Shown here: positions 50,504-58,750 of the stretch, one piece after another | Numbering within the stretch: position 1 is the first letter of the stretch | Layout of the letters: each line of letters starts with the position of its first letter | Assembly: GCA_017302835.1 (NCBI GenBank) | Contig: JAFLCC010000002.1 | Location: forward strand, 124,001 to 188,000 | DNA: 64,000 bases | DNA from: Deltaproteobacteria bacterium | GTDB taxonomy: Bacteria > Bdellovibrionota > Bdellovibrionia > Bdellovibrionales > Bdellovibrionaceae | Reading direction: 5' to 3' | Translations under genes and position numbers: made by a program | Notes under the pieces: generated by a model | What the model was told of the DNA's origin: nothing | Database searches by the model: none | Seen by the model: the letters and a program-made list of their open reading frames with translations, nothing else

Positions 50504-51385
50504 ATGGCTGGAAAAGAAAAACCAATGATAGTTATAAAAAAAGTGATTGTCGCAGGTGGCGGGCATCATGGTGGTTCTTGGAAGGTGGCCCTTGCAGATT
50601 TCATGACAGCACTCATGGCTTTTTTTTTGGTGATGTGGCTTTTGGGACAAACAGAGGAAACAAAGAAAGCAGTCTCAGACTACTTTTCAACTCCATCGGT
50701 GATTGAATATAACTTTAAGAACTATGGGGCGCAAATCACTTTGGAAAAGCTATTTCTAGATTTGATAAATGAACCAATGAAGGCCTTTGAAACCTTCATG
50801 GAGCCAATGGACAAAACTCCAAACTTACTGGATATGGGCTCTGCCAAAGTGGTAGCGGCTTATCTTGCGGATCAGTTGTCTGATGAAGCTCAGAATGTCA
50901 AAATTAGTCAAGATGGTTTTAATTTTGATATACCAGAAAATTTACTTTTTGAGAAAGGTACAGCAAATCCAAACTCAAGTTTTATTCAAGTTATGGAAAA
51001 AATTAAAGGTATTACAACGGGCCTAGAGGACTCCATTGTTGATTTAAAATCTGTAGTGGCAACGGGGACCATATCTGAAGAGAAGGAAGAGATGAGTGGT
51101 TCCATAGCCCAAGAGAGACTAGATTTGATCATGAATAAAATAAAGGCTACGTTAGAGCATGCGACCGTAGATGTGAATGGGACAACGAGTATTGTCAATA
51201 CCAAAAACGATCCTCAGGCCAGTAAAAAAATAGGGTTTGTCAGGATCAGTATCAAGCAAAAAGAATTAAAATCAAATGGGCAAGAGCAACGTAAACTTGA
51301 AGTCGTTTTTGGCGAATCCAAAGAAGAACTTAATGTCTATGATAATTTCGTAAAAAAACTCACGGATAAAAAAGTAAAACGTTAG
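50504..51385 (+). CDS. motB: MotB-like stator protein with atypical OmpA domain
   Basis: 293 residues. One membrane helix (about 29-49) starts with the ion-channel aspartate D32 in ALADFMTALMAFFLVMWLLG, matching D32 of E. coli MotB. A plug-like region follows. The periplasmic half starts like an OmpA-type domain (FDIPENLLFEKGTANPNSSFIQVMEKI) and keeps SIAQERLDLIMNKI, but the GHTD segment is replaced by VATGTISEEKEEM. Peptidoglycan contact may therefore differ. AAAGGA lies 6 bases before the ATG. It pairs with motA; B. bacteriovorus is known to carry several motAB pairs. Confidence 0.88.
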   Translation: MAGKEKPMIVIKKVIVAGGGHHGGSWKVALADFMTALMAFFLVMWLLGQTEETKKAVSDYFSTPSVIEYNFKNYGAQITLEKLFLDLINEPMKAFETFMEPMDKTPNLLDMGSAKVVAAYLADQLSDEAQNVKISQDGFNFDIPENLLFEKGTANPNSSFIQVMEKIKGITTGLEDSIVDLKSVVATGTISEEKEEMSGSIAQERLDLIMNKIKATLEHATVDVNGTTSIVNTKNDPQASKKIGFVRISIKQKELKSNGQEQRKLEVVFGESKEELNVYDNFVKKLTDKKVKR

Positions 51386-51418
51386 GGTCTGGTTGTTTCA
51401 GACTCTAAGAATATTTTT
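51384..51418 (+). terminator. Rho-independent terminator after motB
   Basis: AGGGTCTG (51384-51391) pairs with CAGACTCT (51399-51406), eight base pairs with one G-T, around a 7-base loop, and is followed by AAGAATATTTTT. It starts right at the motB stop codon. Confidence 0.6.
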
Positions 51419-51436
51419 AATTGTAGAAGTTCTGAT

Positions 51437-53158
51437 TTAATCTATTTCGTTAGAAAAAAATCTTGGTTTCCTGCTGGAGCTAGCAAATTCGTCGGTTCCT
51501 GTTGTCATTTTTTTTCCTTTAATATCCTTAGAGGCTTTGACACTTCGACTTTTTGGAGAATAAGCATTATCATCTCTCGGAGTAAAAGGTCTTCTGTCAT
51601 TAGGGAACCCACCACGGCTGGAGCCACCAGCACCTCGGTAATTTCCCCTAGCCCCTCCGCTCCCACTATTTCGTCTTGGAGAGTAATCTCTTCGTGGTCC
51701 TCCATAAGAGCCTTCATCGTTTCGAGAGTTAGAATAAGCGGCATCTTTAGATCCAGGAGCTGCTAATTCTCTTGGGACGCGGCCATTTAAAAAATCAAAA
51801 GGGACTTCTTCCTCGTGTTGATTTTTTTCAAGCTTCAGATTGAGAAATTTTGTGATGAGTTCTTCTTTTGTCAGTTTTTCTAAATGGGAATACTCATCGG
51901 TGGTTTTAAAAGTTTCAATAACATCTTTTTTTATATGGTTCTCAAATTTCAATAATTGTTCAGAAGCCATCTTTAATTTATGAGTGATAACTTCTTTGAA
52001 AGTGGGGATTGATCCTTTTACAAGGTTGGCTTTTGTTTTTTGGTGGATCTGTCTGAGAGTGTGCAATTCTCTTGGTGAAACTAAACTGTACGAATAACCC
52101 GTTTTTCCATTTCTGCCTGTTCTTCCAATACGGTGAACATAAGACTCGACATCCCAAGGCAGGGAATAGTTCACAACATGGGTTAAATCAGAAACATCTA
52201 AACCCCTAGCGGCAACGTCGGTGGCAACAATAACTTTAACATCCTTAGCCTTAAACTTTTTGAGGGTCCATTCGCGTTCTTTTTGCTGCTTATCGCCGTG
52301 GAGTGAATCAACAAAATAACCACGTTTGGTAAGTTGCTCCTCAACCTCAGCACACTTCAATTTAGTTTCACAAAATATAATTCCATAAAACTCGGGTAAG
52401 GCATCAAGCAGGTGAGTTAATGCTTTTAATTTTAAATCTTCTTTAACTGTAAAATAGAGTTGAGTGATTTGTGTTGATAAGGAACCCTTATTTTGGATTT
52501 CAATAGTAAAAGGAGTTTCTAAATATTGTTGGGTTAATCGTTTAATGGCGGGACTCATGGTAGCTGAAAATAACCAAGTTTTACAGGCAGCTCTGACATT
52601 TCTTTTAGAGCTTTGCTTTTCTTCATTTGCAGAGTCGGAATGAGTTCTCTTGAGAATTTCTTCTAAAGAGTCACGAAAGCCCATGGAAATCATCTCGTCG
52701 GCTTCATCAAGGATGACAGTTTTAATATCATGCAGATTAAAAATTTCTTGTTCTAGCAAATCTATTAATCTACCTGGAGTTGCTACGATAATTTGAACTC
52801 CCTTTTTAACATCATCAATTTGTTTTCGATAACTGGAGCCTCCATAGATAGGAGCAATTTTCATTTTTTTAAAAGAGCTTAATTTTTTTAGCTGATCAAC
52901 TATTTGGATAGCTAATTCTCTTGTGGGGCTTAAGATAAGGGCTTGAGGAGTTCGTTGTGAGATGTCTATATTTTCAATTAGAGGAATTCCAAAAGCAGCT
53001 GTTTTTCCTGTTCCTGTTGCCGCTAACCCGATGAAATCTCCGGTATTTGTTAATAAATAAGGAATAGCCTTAACTTGAATCTCGGTGGGTTGTGTAAATC
53101 CGATAGAGTCTAGGTGCGCGATAAGTTCAGGGGAAATGGCAAAAGTAGAAAATGACAT
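51437..53158 (-). CDS. DEAD-box RNA helicase with RGG-rich tail
   Basis: 573 residues from the ATG at 53158, which has AAAGG upstream; an in-frame ATG at 53185 is less likely. Q motif (FTQPTEIQVKAIPYL), AATGTGKTAAFGIPL (motif I), LDEADEM (II), FSATM (III), and HRIGRTGRNGKTGYS (VI) are all present. The C-terminal region of about 80 residues is Gly/Arg-rich (GGARGNYRGAGGSSRGGF), as in CsdA/DeaD and RhlE-type helicases that bind RNA. Likely role in ribosome assembly or mRNA decay, especially in the cold. Confidence 0.93.
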   Translation of the reverse strand: MSFSTFAISPELIAHLDSIGFTQPTEIQVKAIPYLLTNTGDFIGLAATGTGKTAAFGIPLIENIDISQRTPQALILSPTRELAIQIVDQLKKLSSFKKMKIAPIYGGSSYRKQIDDVKKGVQIIVATPGRLIDLLEQEIFNLHDIKTVILDEADEMISMGFRDSLEEILKRTHSDSANEEKQSSKRNVRAACKTWLFSATMSPAIKRLTQQYLETPFTIEIQNKGSLSTQITQLYFTVKEDLKLKALTHLLDALPEFYGIIFCETKLKCAEVEEQLTKRGYFVDSLHGDKQQKEREWTLKKFKAKDVKVIVATDVAARGLDVSDLTHVVNYSLPWDVESYVHRIGRTGRNGKTGYSYSLVSPRELHTLRQIHQKTKANLVKGSIPTFKEVITHKLKMASEQLLKFENHIKKDVIETFKTTDEYSHLEKLTKEELITKFLNLKLEKNQHEEEVPFDFLNGRVPRELAAPGSKDAAYSNSRNDEGSYGGPRRDYSPRRNSGSGGARGNYRGAGGSSRGGFPNDRRPFTPRDDNAYSPKSRSVKASKDIKGKKMTTGTDEFASSSRKPRFFSNEID

Positions 53159-53260
53159 AGTTAGGTACCTTTCAGAAAGTGGCATTATAAAAGAAATTGC
53201 GCTAAATAGCTATAGATTAATAGGGTTTGTATTTATTTTATTTATAGCGAGATTGAATCA

Positions 53261-53971
53261 TCAATATTTAAAACCCAATCCGATGAACGCAAAAAAATCA
53301 CCATTGCCATTAAACTGTCCAGGATTGCTTGTAGCCGTGAGGCCGACTTGATAGTCAAGTTTATTATAGTTAGAACTTATCGTTGATCTTAAATCAAAAT
53401 AGTTTTGTAGAGAGCTGACCTCAACCATTGTGTATCCAAGCTGGTTGTTCCATTTGAAGGTGCTGAAAATCGTGTAAGTCTTACCAAAACCAACGTAGCG
53501 AGAGCTTGTTTCCGTACCTTCCCAATTGCTTTCGTTTTCATAACTTACCATGTAATCAAAGACATCTAAAGTGAGTTTAAGCGTATTGCCGTTCCGTAAT
53601 CTATCTTTGTAAAATTGATTCAAATTATAACCCAAAACAAAGCTGGCATCCTTGTTAAATTCAATTTTTAGATCAAAAATAATCTTTAGCCAAATATGAT
53701 TATTAAAACCTTCGTAGCTGACGTTGGATCCCCAAAGGCCAATCTTGAGCTGAGGTCCGAGGGGAAAAAACAGGGTGGTTTGCAAGCTTGGATCCCGTTG
53801 GGTCTGACTCAGACCATGGTATACGAAATGAGACAATATGGTAGTGTCTCCTTCTATAGAGGAATCATTTTTTGAATCTTTATTCTGTGAAAAAGCTAAA
53901 GTTGCAAAAAAAAACAAAGTGAAAAAACTGGTGGCTAAATAATTTTTGTATGATACTTCCATAAAATTCAT
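53261..53971 (-). CDS. TorF/Gcw-type outer membrane protein
   Basis: 236 residues. Signal peptide (ATSFFTLFFFATLAFS) then a chain with ILSHFVYHGLSQTQRDPSLQTTLFFPLGPQLKIGLWGSNV, which matches the start of the TIGR02001/TorF putative porin family (SxYVFRGxSQ...G.y.G.WgSNV). It ends in FIGLGFKY, an aromatic-terminated barrel. The start could be one of two ATGs, residues 1 or 4. Outer-membrane pore is the likely role; substrate unknown. Confidence 0.7.
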   Translation of the reverse strand: MNFMEVSYKNYLATSFFTLFFFATLAFSQNKDSKNDSSIEGDTTILSHFVYHGLSQTQRDPSLQTTLFFPLGPQLKIGLWGSNVSYEGFNNHIWLKIIFDLKIEFNKDASFVLGYNLNQFYKDRLRNGNTLKLTLDVFDYMVSYENESNWEGTETSSRYVGFGKTYTIFSTFKWNNQLGYTMVEVSSLQNYFDLRSTISSNYNKLDYQVGLTATSNPGQFNGNGDFFAFIGLGFKY

Positions 53972-54061
53972 TATTTCTTAAAAAGTTTAACAGTTAAAGA
54001 AAAAAGTGACGAACATAATAGTTATTAAATGAAATTTAAATTAAATTAGGAAGTCAAATTC

Positions 54062-54934
54062 ATGGATTCTCTCTTAAAAACAAAGATATCAGAAATAAAC
54101 TTGGTGGCTTTTGATACAGAAACCAGTGGTTCTTATCCTGTGAAAGACGATATTGTTGAATTCGGTGCCGTTAAGTGGAAAAATGGGAAAGAAATAGATA
54201 GGATTGAGTTTTTATTCAAACCCAAAGTAAAAATGTCAGACTTTATTATCAGTATCCATGGAATTTCAAATGAAATGGTGGCAGACAAGCCGTCGATTAG
54301 CCAGAATATTCACGAAATAAGAGATTTTTTTAAGGACTCCGTGGGAATTGCTCATCATGCTCCTTTTGATCTGGGATTTATTTCCTATGTTTTTGAAAAA
54401 AATAATATTGCTTTTCCTAAAGAGCCTGTTTTGTGTACCAGTTTACTTTCAAGGAAATTAATCTTAGGGGTTGAAAATCACAAACTGCAGACGTTAATAA
54501 AACATTTTGGATTTCCGAGTCTGGCTGCCCATCGAGCTTACGAAGATGCGAGGGCCTGTATGTTTGTTTTTAATGAGTGTATAAAATCTCTGAGCACTCA
54601 AAAAACTGGTGTGACCAGTTCTGATTTGACAAGCTCAGATATCACTTTAAGCGAGCTTATAAAGTTTCAAGGCAAAAGTTTACTTTGGCAGAACTACTCG
54701 CTTTCTTTAAGTTCGTCTAAAGAAATTAATGTTCTTGTGAAGGCAATTGAAGAATCAAAGCAAGTTCAGTTAGTTTACGCTAAAGGTAATAAAAAGAATC
54801 AAATAAGATCTCTTCAGCCGTTGGGAATTGTAAGAAATCCCGATGGGGATTATCTCCAAGCTTTTGACCCAACTGAAAATAAGGCCAAAAGATTTTTACT
54901 TGAATTTATTAAAGATGTAGTCAGTATTTACTAG
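54062..54934 (+). CDS. DnaQ-like 3'-5' exonuclease with WYL-like C-terminal domain
   Basis: 290 residues. Residues 10-180 form a DEDDh exonuclease: FDTETSG (D18, E20), AHHAPFDLGF (third acidic residue) and AHRAYEDARACM (His and last Asp). Residues 220-290 (VLVKAIEESKQVQLVYAKGNKKNQIRSLQPLGIV...GDYLQAFD) follow the WYL-domain pattern, a ligand-sensing module often found in DNA-damage or defence regulators. The combination suggests an exonuclease whose activity or localisation responds to a nucleic acid or nucleotide ligand. No close neighbours on the same strand. Confidence 0.8.
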   Translation: MDSLLKTKISEINLVAFDTETSGSYPVKDDIVEFGAVKWKNGKEIDRIEFLFKPKVKMSDFIISIHGISNEMVADKPSISQNIHEIRDFFKDSVGIAHHAPFDLGFISYVFEKNNIAFPKEPVLCTSLLSRKLILGVENHKLQTLIKHFGFPSLAAHRAYEDARACMFVFNECIKSLSTQKTGVTSSDLTSSDITLSELIKFQGKSLLWQNYSLSLSSSKEINVLVKAIEESKQVQLVYAKGNKKNQIRSLQPLGIVRNPDGDYLQAFDPTENKAKRFLLEFIKDVVSIY

Positions 54935-54936
54935 GG

Positions 54937-54963
54937 ACTCAGGCAATAATAAATTGCTTGAGT
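54937..54963. terminator. Hairpin between convergent genes, possible bidirectional terminator
   Basis: ACTCAGGCAAT and ATTGCTTGAGT pair over 11 positions (one G-T) around a 5-base loop, 2 bp after the exonuclease stop and between two convergent genes. No strong T-run follows on either strand, so termination is likely but not certain. Confidence 0.5.
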
Positions 54964-54988
54964 ATTCGTTCAATACCAAATAAGTTTG

Positions 54989-56374
54989 CTATTTTGTATA
55001 TTCGTTTCGGGCAACTTTTTGATTTTCCAATTTTGCTAAGTCTTGAACTTTATCTGGTTGAATGAAAACAGTTAGTCCTTTGGGGAGAGGTAGATTTAAT
55101 TTTACAGCTTTTTTTAAATCAGGGTTGAAATCAACAAAATCATTTTCAGTGATATTGATGTTTTTAAAAATCTTTTGAGGCCGTATTCTTTGGGTCAGCT
55201 TATAGGGAGTAAAAATCAAAGTAGGAACAGGGACGATATTTTCAAAAATCTTGTCAGAATATTTTTCAACATACAATGCGGCTAGAAACTCTGAATAAAA
55301 ATTTTCAGAGGCAAAGCTGAATCGTTTAGATTCGAAATAGGTTATTATATTTACAATGTCTTTTGTGTTTAAAGTTTTAACGGCCTTTCTCAATCCAGCG
55401 GGTCCATGATTCCAAGCCGTGATAGCTAAGGGCCAGGATCGTCCCATTATCAAATAATTTTCTTTGAGAAGTTCAGCTGCTGCTTCTGTTGATTTAAGAG
55501 GAGATCTTCTTTCGTCGATAAAAGAATTGATGACTAAGAACTTTTTGCCAGTATGATTCATAAATTGCCATAAACCAGCTGCGCCTACTTTGCTGGTGGC
55601 CGTTTTGTCAAAACTACTTTCAACTAAGGGTAGTCTAGAAATTTCAGGAGGCAGACCATGCTCAATGAAGATTTGTTCCATATGTGGTAAGTACCTGTTT
55701 GCTAATTGCAAACCTTTTTGAAAAAAGTCTTTTTGGCCTGTTTGTACCCGAATACGGGTCATGGCAGTTCTGATGTTTTTAGTCAAAGAACCCGGAATGC
55801 TTTTAAGCATCATAAAGTATTTAGTCTCTTCGTCATCTAAGCCTAAAGAAGATGGATCATAATTTACTGTAGGCTGGCCAGAAACATTTTTTTTAAGTTT
55901 TTTATAAAGAGAAGCAATCTTAGATTTAACGAACTGCAATTTTTTTTCAGTTTCTTTTTCAGCCTTTTCTGGGTTAATCCAATTGAAACGAGCTGGGCGG
56001 GCTAAAATGTCAGAAATATTAAACACTTCATATTTAATCCATGGATAATCCAAGTGATGAATAATTTTATTTTCTGATGAATATTCAGAGTAAATTTCAA
56101 TCCAGAAATTAACTCTACTTTCTAAACCTTTAGGAACTTCAAAGTTTTGGGAAATTCTTTTTTCAGTATCCTTAAGAATGTCTGTACTTAAGATTTTTGT
56201 AAATAATGACTTCGGGGTCGGCGCTCCCAGCTCATTTGGGCCAAATCGAAAATTATCTATGATCGACCAATTTGCGGGCGAGTATGAAGAATTTTCAATC
56301 AAAAAAAATCCTGAAAGGCTTAAAAACAAAAATAACATTGAACGAACCTGAATAGACTTATCATTTTTTTTCAT
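54989..56374 (-). CDS. Lytic transglycosylase-like protein (SLT domain), paralog of the 18.4-kb gene
   Basis: 461 residues from the ATG at 56374; a TTG at 56392 is also in frame. Hydrophobic N-terminus (MLFLFLSLSGFFLI), then GLESRVNFWIEIYSEYSS shared with the enzyme at 18423, then a coiled region, then the SLT domain: PLVESSFDKTATSKVGAAGLWQFMNHTG with the catalytic Glu, AITAWNHGPAGLRKA and FASENFYSEFLAALYVE. The C-terminus has a LysM-like segment (NITENDFVDFNPDL, LPKGLTVFIQP). It cleaves peptidoglycan in the periplasm. Its start is about 20 bp from that of the divergent tsaD gene. Confidence 0.87.
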   Translation of the reverse strand: MKKNDKSIQVRSMLFLFLSLSGFFLIENSSYSPANWSIIDNFRFGPNELGAPTPKSLFTKILSTDILKDTEKRISQNFEVPKGLESRVNFWIEIYSEYSSENKIIHHLDYPWIKYEVFNISDILARPARFNWINPEKAEKETEKKLQFVKSKIASLYKKLKKNVSGQPTVNYDPSSLGLDDEETKYFMMLKSIPGSLTKNIRTAMTRIRVQTGQKDFFQKGLQLANRYLPHMEQIFIEHGLPPEISRLPLVESSFDKTATSKVGAAGLWQFMNHTGKKFLVINSFIDERRSPLKSTEAAAELLKENYLIMGRSWPLAITAWNHGPAGLRKAVKTLNTKDIVNIITYFESKRFSFASENFYSEFLAALYVEKYSDKIFENIVPVPTLIFTPYKLTQRIRPQKIFKNINITENDFVDFNPDLKKAVKLNLPLPKGLTVFIQPDKVQDLAKLENQKVARNEYTK

Positions 56375-56397
56375 ATCTGGTATGATCAGCAACAGTT

Positions 56398-57474
56398 ATG
56401 CCAAATATTAAACTTATTTTGTCAATTGAAACGAGTTGTGATGATACTTCTGTGGCTTTGATTAATGATCAGGGAGAGGTTTTGCAGCTAATGTCAGCAA
56501 ATCAAGACCTTGCTCATTCACCCTATGGGGGTATCGTCCCAGAAATAGCAAGTAGGAATCATACTTTCAATTTATTGCCTTTAACAGACGAGTTATTAAA
56601 AAAGGCAAATATCAATCTAAATCAAATCCAAGGGGTTGCCGTGACGAACCGACCAGGATTGATTGGTGCTTTAATTGTGGGTGTGACCACAGCTAAAAGT
56701 TTAGCCCAATCATTGGGTGTTCCTGTGATTGGAGTCAATCATTTGGAAGGACACTTATTAGCTTCCTTTTTAAAGGATAAGGAATATGAACAAACTAAAA
56801 ATTTTGATTTTCCTTTCATAGCTCTTGCTGTGAGCGGCGGACATACTAGCTTATATTTAGCTAGCGATTTTGGAAAATATCGAATCATCGGAACTACTAA
56901 AGATGATGCTGCTGGAGAATGTTTTGATAAATTTGCTAAAATGTTAGGATTTGATTTTCCTGGCGGTGCAAAAATTGATAAATTGTCCCAGAGTGGAAAT
57001 ACAAAAGCGTTCGACTTTCCAAGAAGCATGATTTTGGAAGAAACATTAGACATGAGTTTTTCTGGTTTGAAATCATCAGGGCATCGATTTATTGAAAAGA
57101 ACTCAAAGGAATTTGTTCAAGAAAATTTAGCTGATATCTGCGCTTCTTTTCAAGAAGCCATTGTAGATGTCTTGATTTCAAAGTTGGATAGAGCCTGTAA
57201 AAAATATTCCATTCAGAAAGCCGTTGTCACAGGAGGAGTGAGTGCGAATTCGAGGTTAAGAGCTAAAGCCTATGAATGGAGTCAACAAAATAACATATTA
57301 TTATCCATTCCACCTCTAAGATATTGTACAGATAATGCGGCGATGATTGGATATGTTGGAATAAAAAGATTAAATGCAGGCGAAAGATCGACGATGACAC
57401 TTGGACCTTTTCCTGAGATGAAGGAAAGTGATTTTATTCAAGACTTTGCCCAAGTCAAAGAGACCAAGCAATGA
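56398..57474 (+). CDS. tsaD: tRNA N6-threonylcarbamoyladenosine (t6A) transferase
   Basis: 358 residues. SIETSCDDTSVAL at the N-terminus, GVNHLEGHLLASF with the metal-binding HxxxH, FIALAVSGGHTSLYL and AVVTGGVSANSRLR are hallmark motifs of TsaD (YgjD/Gcp). It transfers the threonylcarbamoyl group to A37 of ANN-decoding tRNAs with TsaB and TsaE. It overlaps rsmA by 4 bp (ATGA), so tsaD-rsmA-smpB is an operon of translation genes. Confidence 0.96.
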   Translation: MPNIKLILSIETSCDDTSVALINDQGEVLQLMSANQDLAHSPYGGIVPEIASRNHTFNLLPLTDELLKKANINLNQIQGVAVTNRPGLIGALIVGVTTAKSLAQSLGVPVIGVNHLEGHLLASFLKDKEYEQTKNFDFPFIALAVSGGHTSLYLASDFGKYRIIGTTKDDAAGECFDKFAKMLGFDFPGGAKIDKLSQSGNTKAFDFPRSMILEETLDMSFSGLKSSGHRFIEKNSKEFVQENLADICASFQEAIVDVLISKLDRACKKYSIQKAVVTGGVSANSRLRAKAYEWSQQNNILLSIPPLRYCTDNAAMIGYVGIKRLNAGERSTMTLGPFPEMKESDFIQDFAQVKETKQ

Positions 57475-58283
57475 CCGCCAAAGAGAGATTAAATTTATTT
57501 TTCAATTCAAGTCCTATCTATGCCAAGAGATCTCTTGGGCAAAATTTTTTAGTTTCTGACTATGCGATTGAAATGATGTTAAATAAATTAAAGGTGATTA
57601 ATTCTGAAAACATAATAGAAATAGGACCCGGTCCTGGGGCTTTAACCGATTTAATTTTAAAATTAAAAAAGAATTACTCAACTATCGAGCTTGATCAGGT
57701 CTTTGCTGAGTACTGGTCCTCAAAAGGGATAAAGGTCTTTAATCAAGATGCTCTTAAATTTGATTGGGATTTATTTGAGAATAAACTAGATTCCACCTTA
57801 ATTAGTAATTTGCCATACCAAATTTCTTCGTCGATAGTCATTGATCGCTCAATGGATGATGCTCCCTTCTCAAATATGGTATTAATGTTTCAAAAAGAAG
57901 TAGCTCAAAAGATAAGAGCAAAAAATAAAACTTCTGATTTTAGCTTGTTGAGCTTAATCGCTCAAACTTTTTGGCAAATGGAAACTCTTTGTGATTTAGG
58001 TCCACGGGATTTTACGCCGGCTCCGAAAGTGGCCAGCAGGGTATTGCATTTTAAATCGAAGAAAACAGAGATTAAAAATAAAAAAAACTATTTACAATTT
58101 TCAAAAGCGGCCTTTAAGCAAAAAAGAAAAATGCTCAAATCAAATTTAATGCAATATAATAATTTGAAAGAACTTGATCTTTTAGATGTAATGGCCGAGC
58201 TTAAAATAAGTAAAACAGCGAGGGCCGAAGAGCTAAGCACTGAAGACTTTGTTAATTTATATCAGAAGCTGGGATATTTGTGA
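57471..58283 (+). CDS. rsmA: 16S rRNA dimethyladenosine transferase
   Basis: 270 residues (KsgA). It dimethylates two adjacent adenosines at the 3' end of 16S rRNA. KRSLGQNFLVSD at the N-terminus, IIEIGPGPGALTDLILK (SAM motif), and LISNLPYQISSSIV (NLPY catalytic motif) are present. It overlaps tsaD and smpB by 4 bp on each side. Confidence 0.95.
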   Translation: MTAKERLNLFFNSSPIYAKRSLGQNFLVSDYAIEMMLNKLKVINSENIIEIGPGPGALTDLILKLKKNYSTIELDQVFAEYWSSKGIKVFNQDALKFDWDLFENKLDSTLISNLPYQISSSIVIDRSMDDAPFSNMVLMFQKEVAQKIRAKNKTSDFSLLSLIAQTFWQMETLCDLGPRDFTPAPKVASRVLHFKSKKTEIKNKKNYLQFSKAAFKQKRKMLKSNLMQYNNLKELDLLDVMAELKISKTARAEELSTEDFVNLYQKLGYL

Positions 58284-58726
58284 GCATTTTAATTATACAG
58301 GATAATAAAAAAGCAAGATTTGATTATGAAATTCTTGAAACCTATGAGGCCGGAATTGTATTAACTGGGAGTGAGGTGAAATCCTTAAGAGATAAAAGCG
58401 TTCAATTGAAAGACTCCTATATTTCCTTTATAAAAGATGAGGCCTATTTGCAAAATGCCCACATCAGCCCTTACAAGGCAAGCAGTTATAACAATCACAG
58501 TCCTGAGCGTCTAAGGAAGTTACTCCTTCACAAGGAAGAGTTGCAGAAAATTTTTGGTAAAATAAAAGAAAAGGGACTTTCGTGTGTTCCTTTGAAAATT
58601 TTTTTTAAAAAAGGCTTAGTGAAACTCGACATTGCCTTGGTCCGAGGAAAAAAACTTCATGATAAAAGAGAAACCATTAAAAATCGAGATGCTGCTAAAA
58701 GACTTAAAAATGACTTGAGAACATAG
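58280..58726 (+). CDS. smpB: SsrA-binding protein
   Basis: 148 residues, GTG start overlapping the rsmA stop. DNKKARFDYEILETYEAGIVLTGSEVKSLRD and HDKRETIKNRDAAKRLK are the SmpB signatures. SmpB carries tmRNA into stalled ribosomes for trans-translation. The tmRNA gene (ssrA) is not seen nearby in this window. Confidence 0.95.
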   Translation: MSILIIQDNKKARFDYEILETYEAGIVLTGSEVKSLRDKSVQLKDSYISFIKDEAYLQNAHISPYKASSYNNHSPERLRKLLLHKEELQKIFGKIKEKGLSCVPLKIFFKKGLVKLDIALVRGKKLHDKRETIKNRDAAKRLKNDLRT

Positions 58727-58750
58727 GGAACAAAAATAGGAACAAGAATT

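Noticed and set aside
51505-51744. 79-codon minus-strand frame in the helicase tail
   Set aside because: Out-of-frame reading of the RGG-rich tail; the main helicase frame is continuous and carries all motifs.
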